From Anaerolineae bacterium (GTDB taxonomy: Bacteria; Chloroflexota; Anaerolineae; Aggregatilineales; UBA3940): 6,170 bases of DNA. Under the pieces are notes generated by a model that saw only the letters and a list, made by a program, of their open reading frames with translations, made no database searches and was not told where the DNA came from. The first letter of the stretch is position 1. Every line of letters starts with the position of its first letter. The stretch is from positions 1 to 6,170 of the forward strand of contig JADZAD010000079.1 of the NCBI GenBank assembly GCA_020852775.1, read 5' to 3'. The position numbers were made by a program, and so were the translations under genes. Of this stretch, positions 5,664 through 6,170 are shown one piece after another.

Positions 5664-6145
5664 CGTTGGCCCTTCCGATGGTCGCTGATAGCGCGGTCGA
5701 TCTGACGGCGGGAGTCGCGTTCAGCCATCGCTTCACGCTTATCGTACTGCCGCTTGCCCCGGGCCAACCCAATCTCCAGCTTGGCACGACCACGCCGGAA
5801 ATACAAGCGCAGGGGAACGATGGTAAAGCCCTTCTGCTGCACCATCATCCCCCAGCGGGCGATCTCACGCCGGTGAAGCAGAAGCTTGCGGGGGCGCAGC
5901 GGATCGTGGTTCTCGCTGGAGGCCGGATCATACGAGGAGATGTTCATGTTCAAAACCCACATCTCCCCCTCACGGATCGTCGCATAGGCATCAGAGATAC
6001 TGACCTTCCCGGCCCGGATGGACTTAATCTCTGACCCGACCAGCACCAGCCCTGTTTCGAGCGTGTCCTGAATGAAGTACTCGTGGCGCGCGCGTCGGTT
6101 TGTCGTGATAACCTGAAACTCATCTCTCGTTGCTTCTTTGCCCAT
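5660..6145 (-). CDS. smpB: SsrA-binding protein SmpB
   Basis: SmpB binds tmRNA (SsrA) and brings it to stalled ribosomes for trans-translation, which releases the ribosome and tags the unfinished protein for degradation. The 161 residues match the usual length of 150-165. Family motifs occur in order: 'NRRARHEYFI' (16-25), 'ETGLVLVGSEIKSIRAGKVS' (30-49), 'NHDPLRPRKLLLHRREI' (79-95), 'KGFTIVPLRLYF' (105-116) and the basic C-terminal tail 'GLARGKRQYDKRE' (126-138) onward, which enters the mRNA channel as a helix. The ATG at 6145 gives a normal N-terminus, although the ribosome site is poor (AGAAG 3 bases before, GGAG about 17 before). The stop overlaps the next gene by 4 bases (ATGA). No ssrA gene is in the window. 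Only 25 bases upstream are visible, so the promoter is outside. Confidence 0.98.
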   Translation of the reverse strand: MGKEATRDEFQVITTNRRARHEYFIQDTLETGLVLVGSEIKSIRAGKVSISDAYATIREGEMWVLNMNISSYDPASSENHDPLRPRKLLLHRREIARWGMMVQQKGFTIVPLRLYFRRGRAKLEIGLARGKRQYDKREAMAERDSRRQIDRAISDHRKGQR

Positions 6146-6170
6146 GGCTTCTACTGGCCCGTCTCCAGGA

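Noticed and set aside
6146..6170. tmRNA (ssrA) gene next to smpB
   Set aside because: Only 25 bases lie upstream of smpB and they show no tRNA-like acceptor or tag frame.

Overview
This 6.2 kb window is a compact stretch of an aerobic bacterial chromosome. It holds the 3' end of a plus-strand folate-binding ygfZ-type gene and, facing it, two minus-strand transcription units: smpB with an unidentified gene, and a complete caa3-type cytochrome c oxidase operon. I see no RNA genes, CRISPR, insertion sequences or phage genes. Base composition is moderately GC-rich. The architecture (subunit II with a fused cytochrome c, subunit I of the A2 'YSHPxVY' type, a separate two-helix protein, subunit III with an N-terminal extension, prokaryotic subunit IV) would suit a Chloroflexota/Thermomicrobia-like lineage, but this is a low-confidence guess because I could run no database search.

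Layout: (1) 2-442 plus, 5'-truncated ygfZ-like gene. (2) 466-496, a hairpin in the convergent gap; its T-rich side serves the minus strand, so it looks like the terminator of the oxidase operon. (3) 4730 down to 528 minus, the oxidase operon in the order coxB (II + cytochrome c), coxA (I), a 60-residue two-helix protein, coxC (III), coxD (IV). (4) 4731-4862, the regulatory gap before coxB, with a possible terminator of the upstream unit, a perfect 16-bp palindrome and a sigma70-like promoter whose -35 lies inside the palindrome. (5) 6145 down to 4863 minus, smpB and an unidentified 266-aa gene joined by an ATGA overlap. No gene-free stretch exceeds 135 bases.

Function: CoxB takes electrons from its own cytochrome c domain through CuA to heme a and the heme a3-CuB centre of CoxA, where O2 is reduced to water and protons are pumped; CoxC and CoxD are accessory membrane subunits. 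The most notable point is that the small protein between coxA and coxC matches the C-terminal two-helix extension of Bacillus-type subunit I. It lies in the same reading frame as coxA, separated from it by a single TGA and 17 open codons, so subunit I appears to be split, or perhaps joined at low level by readthrough.
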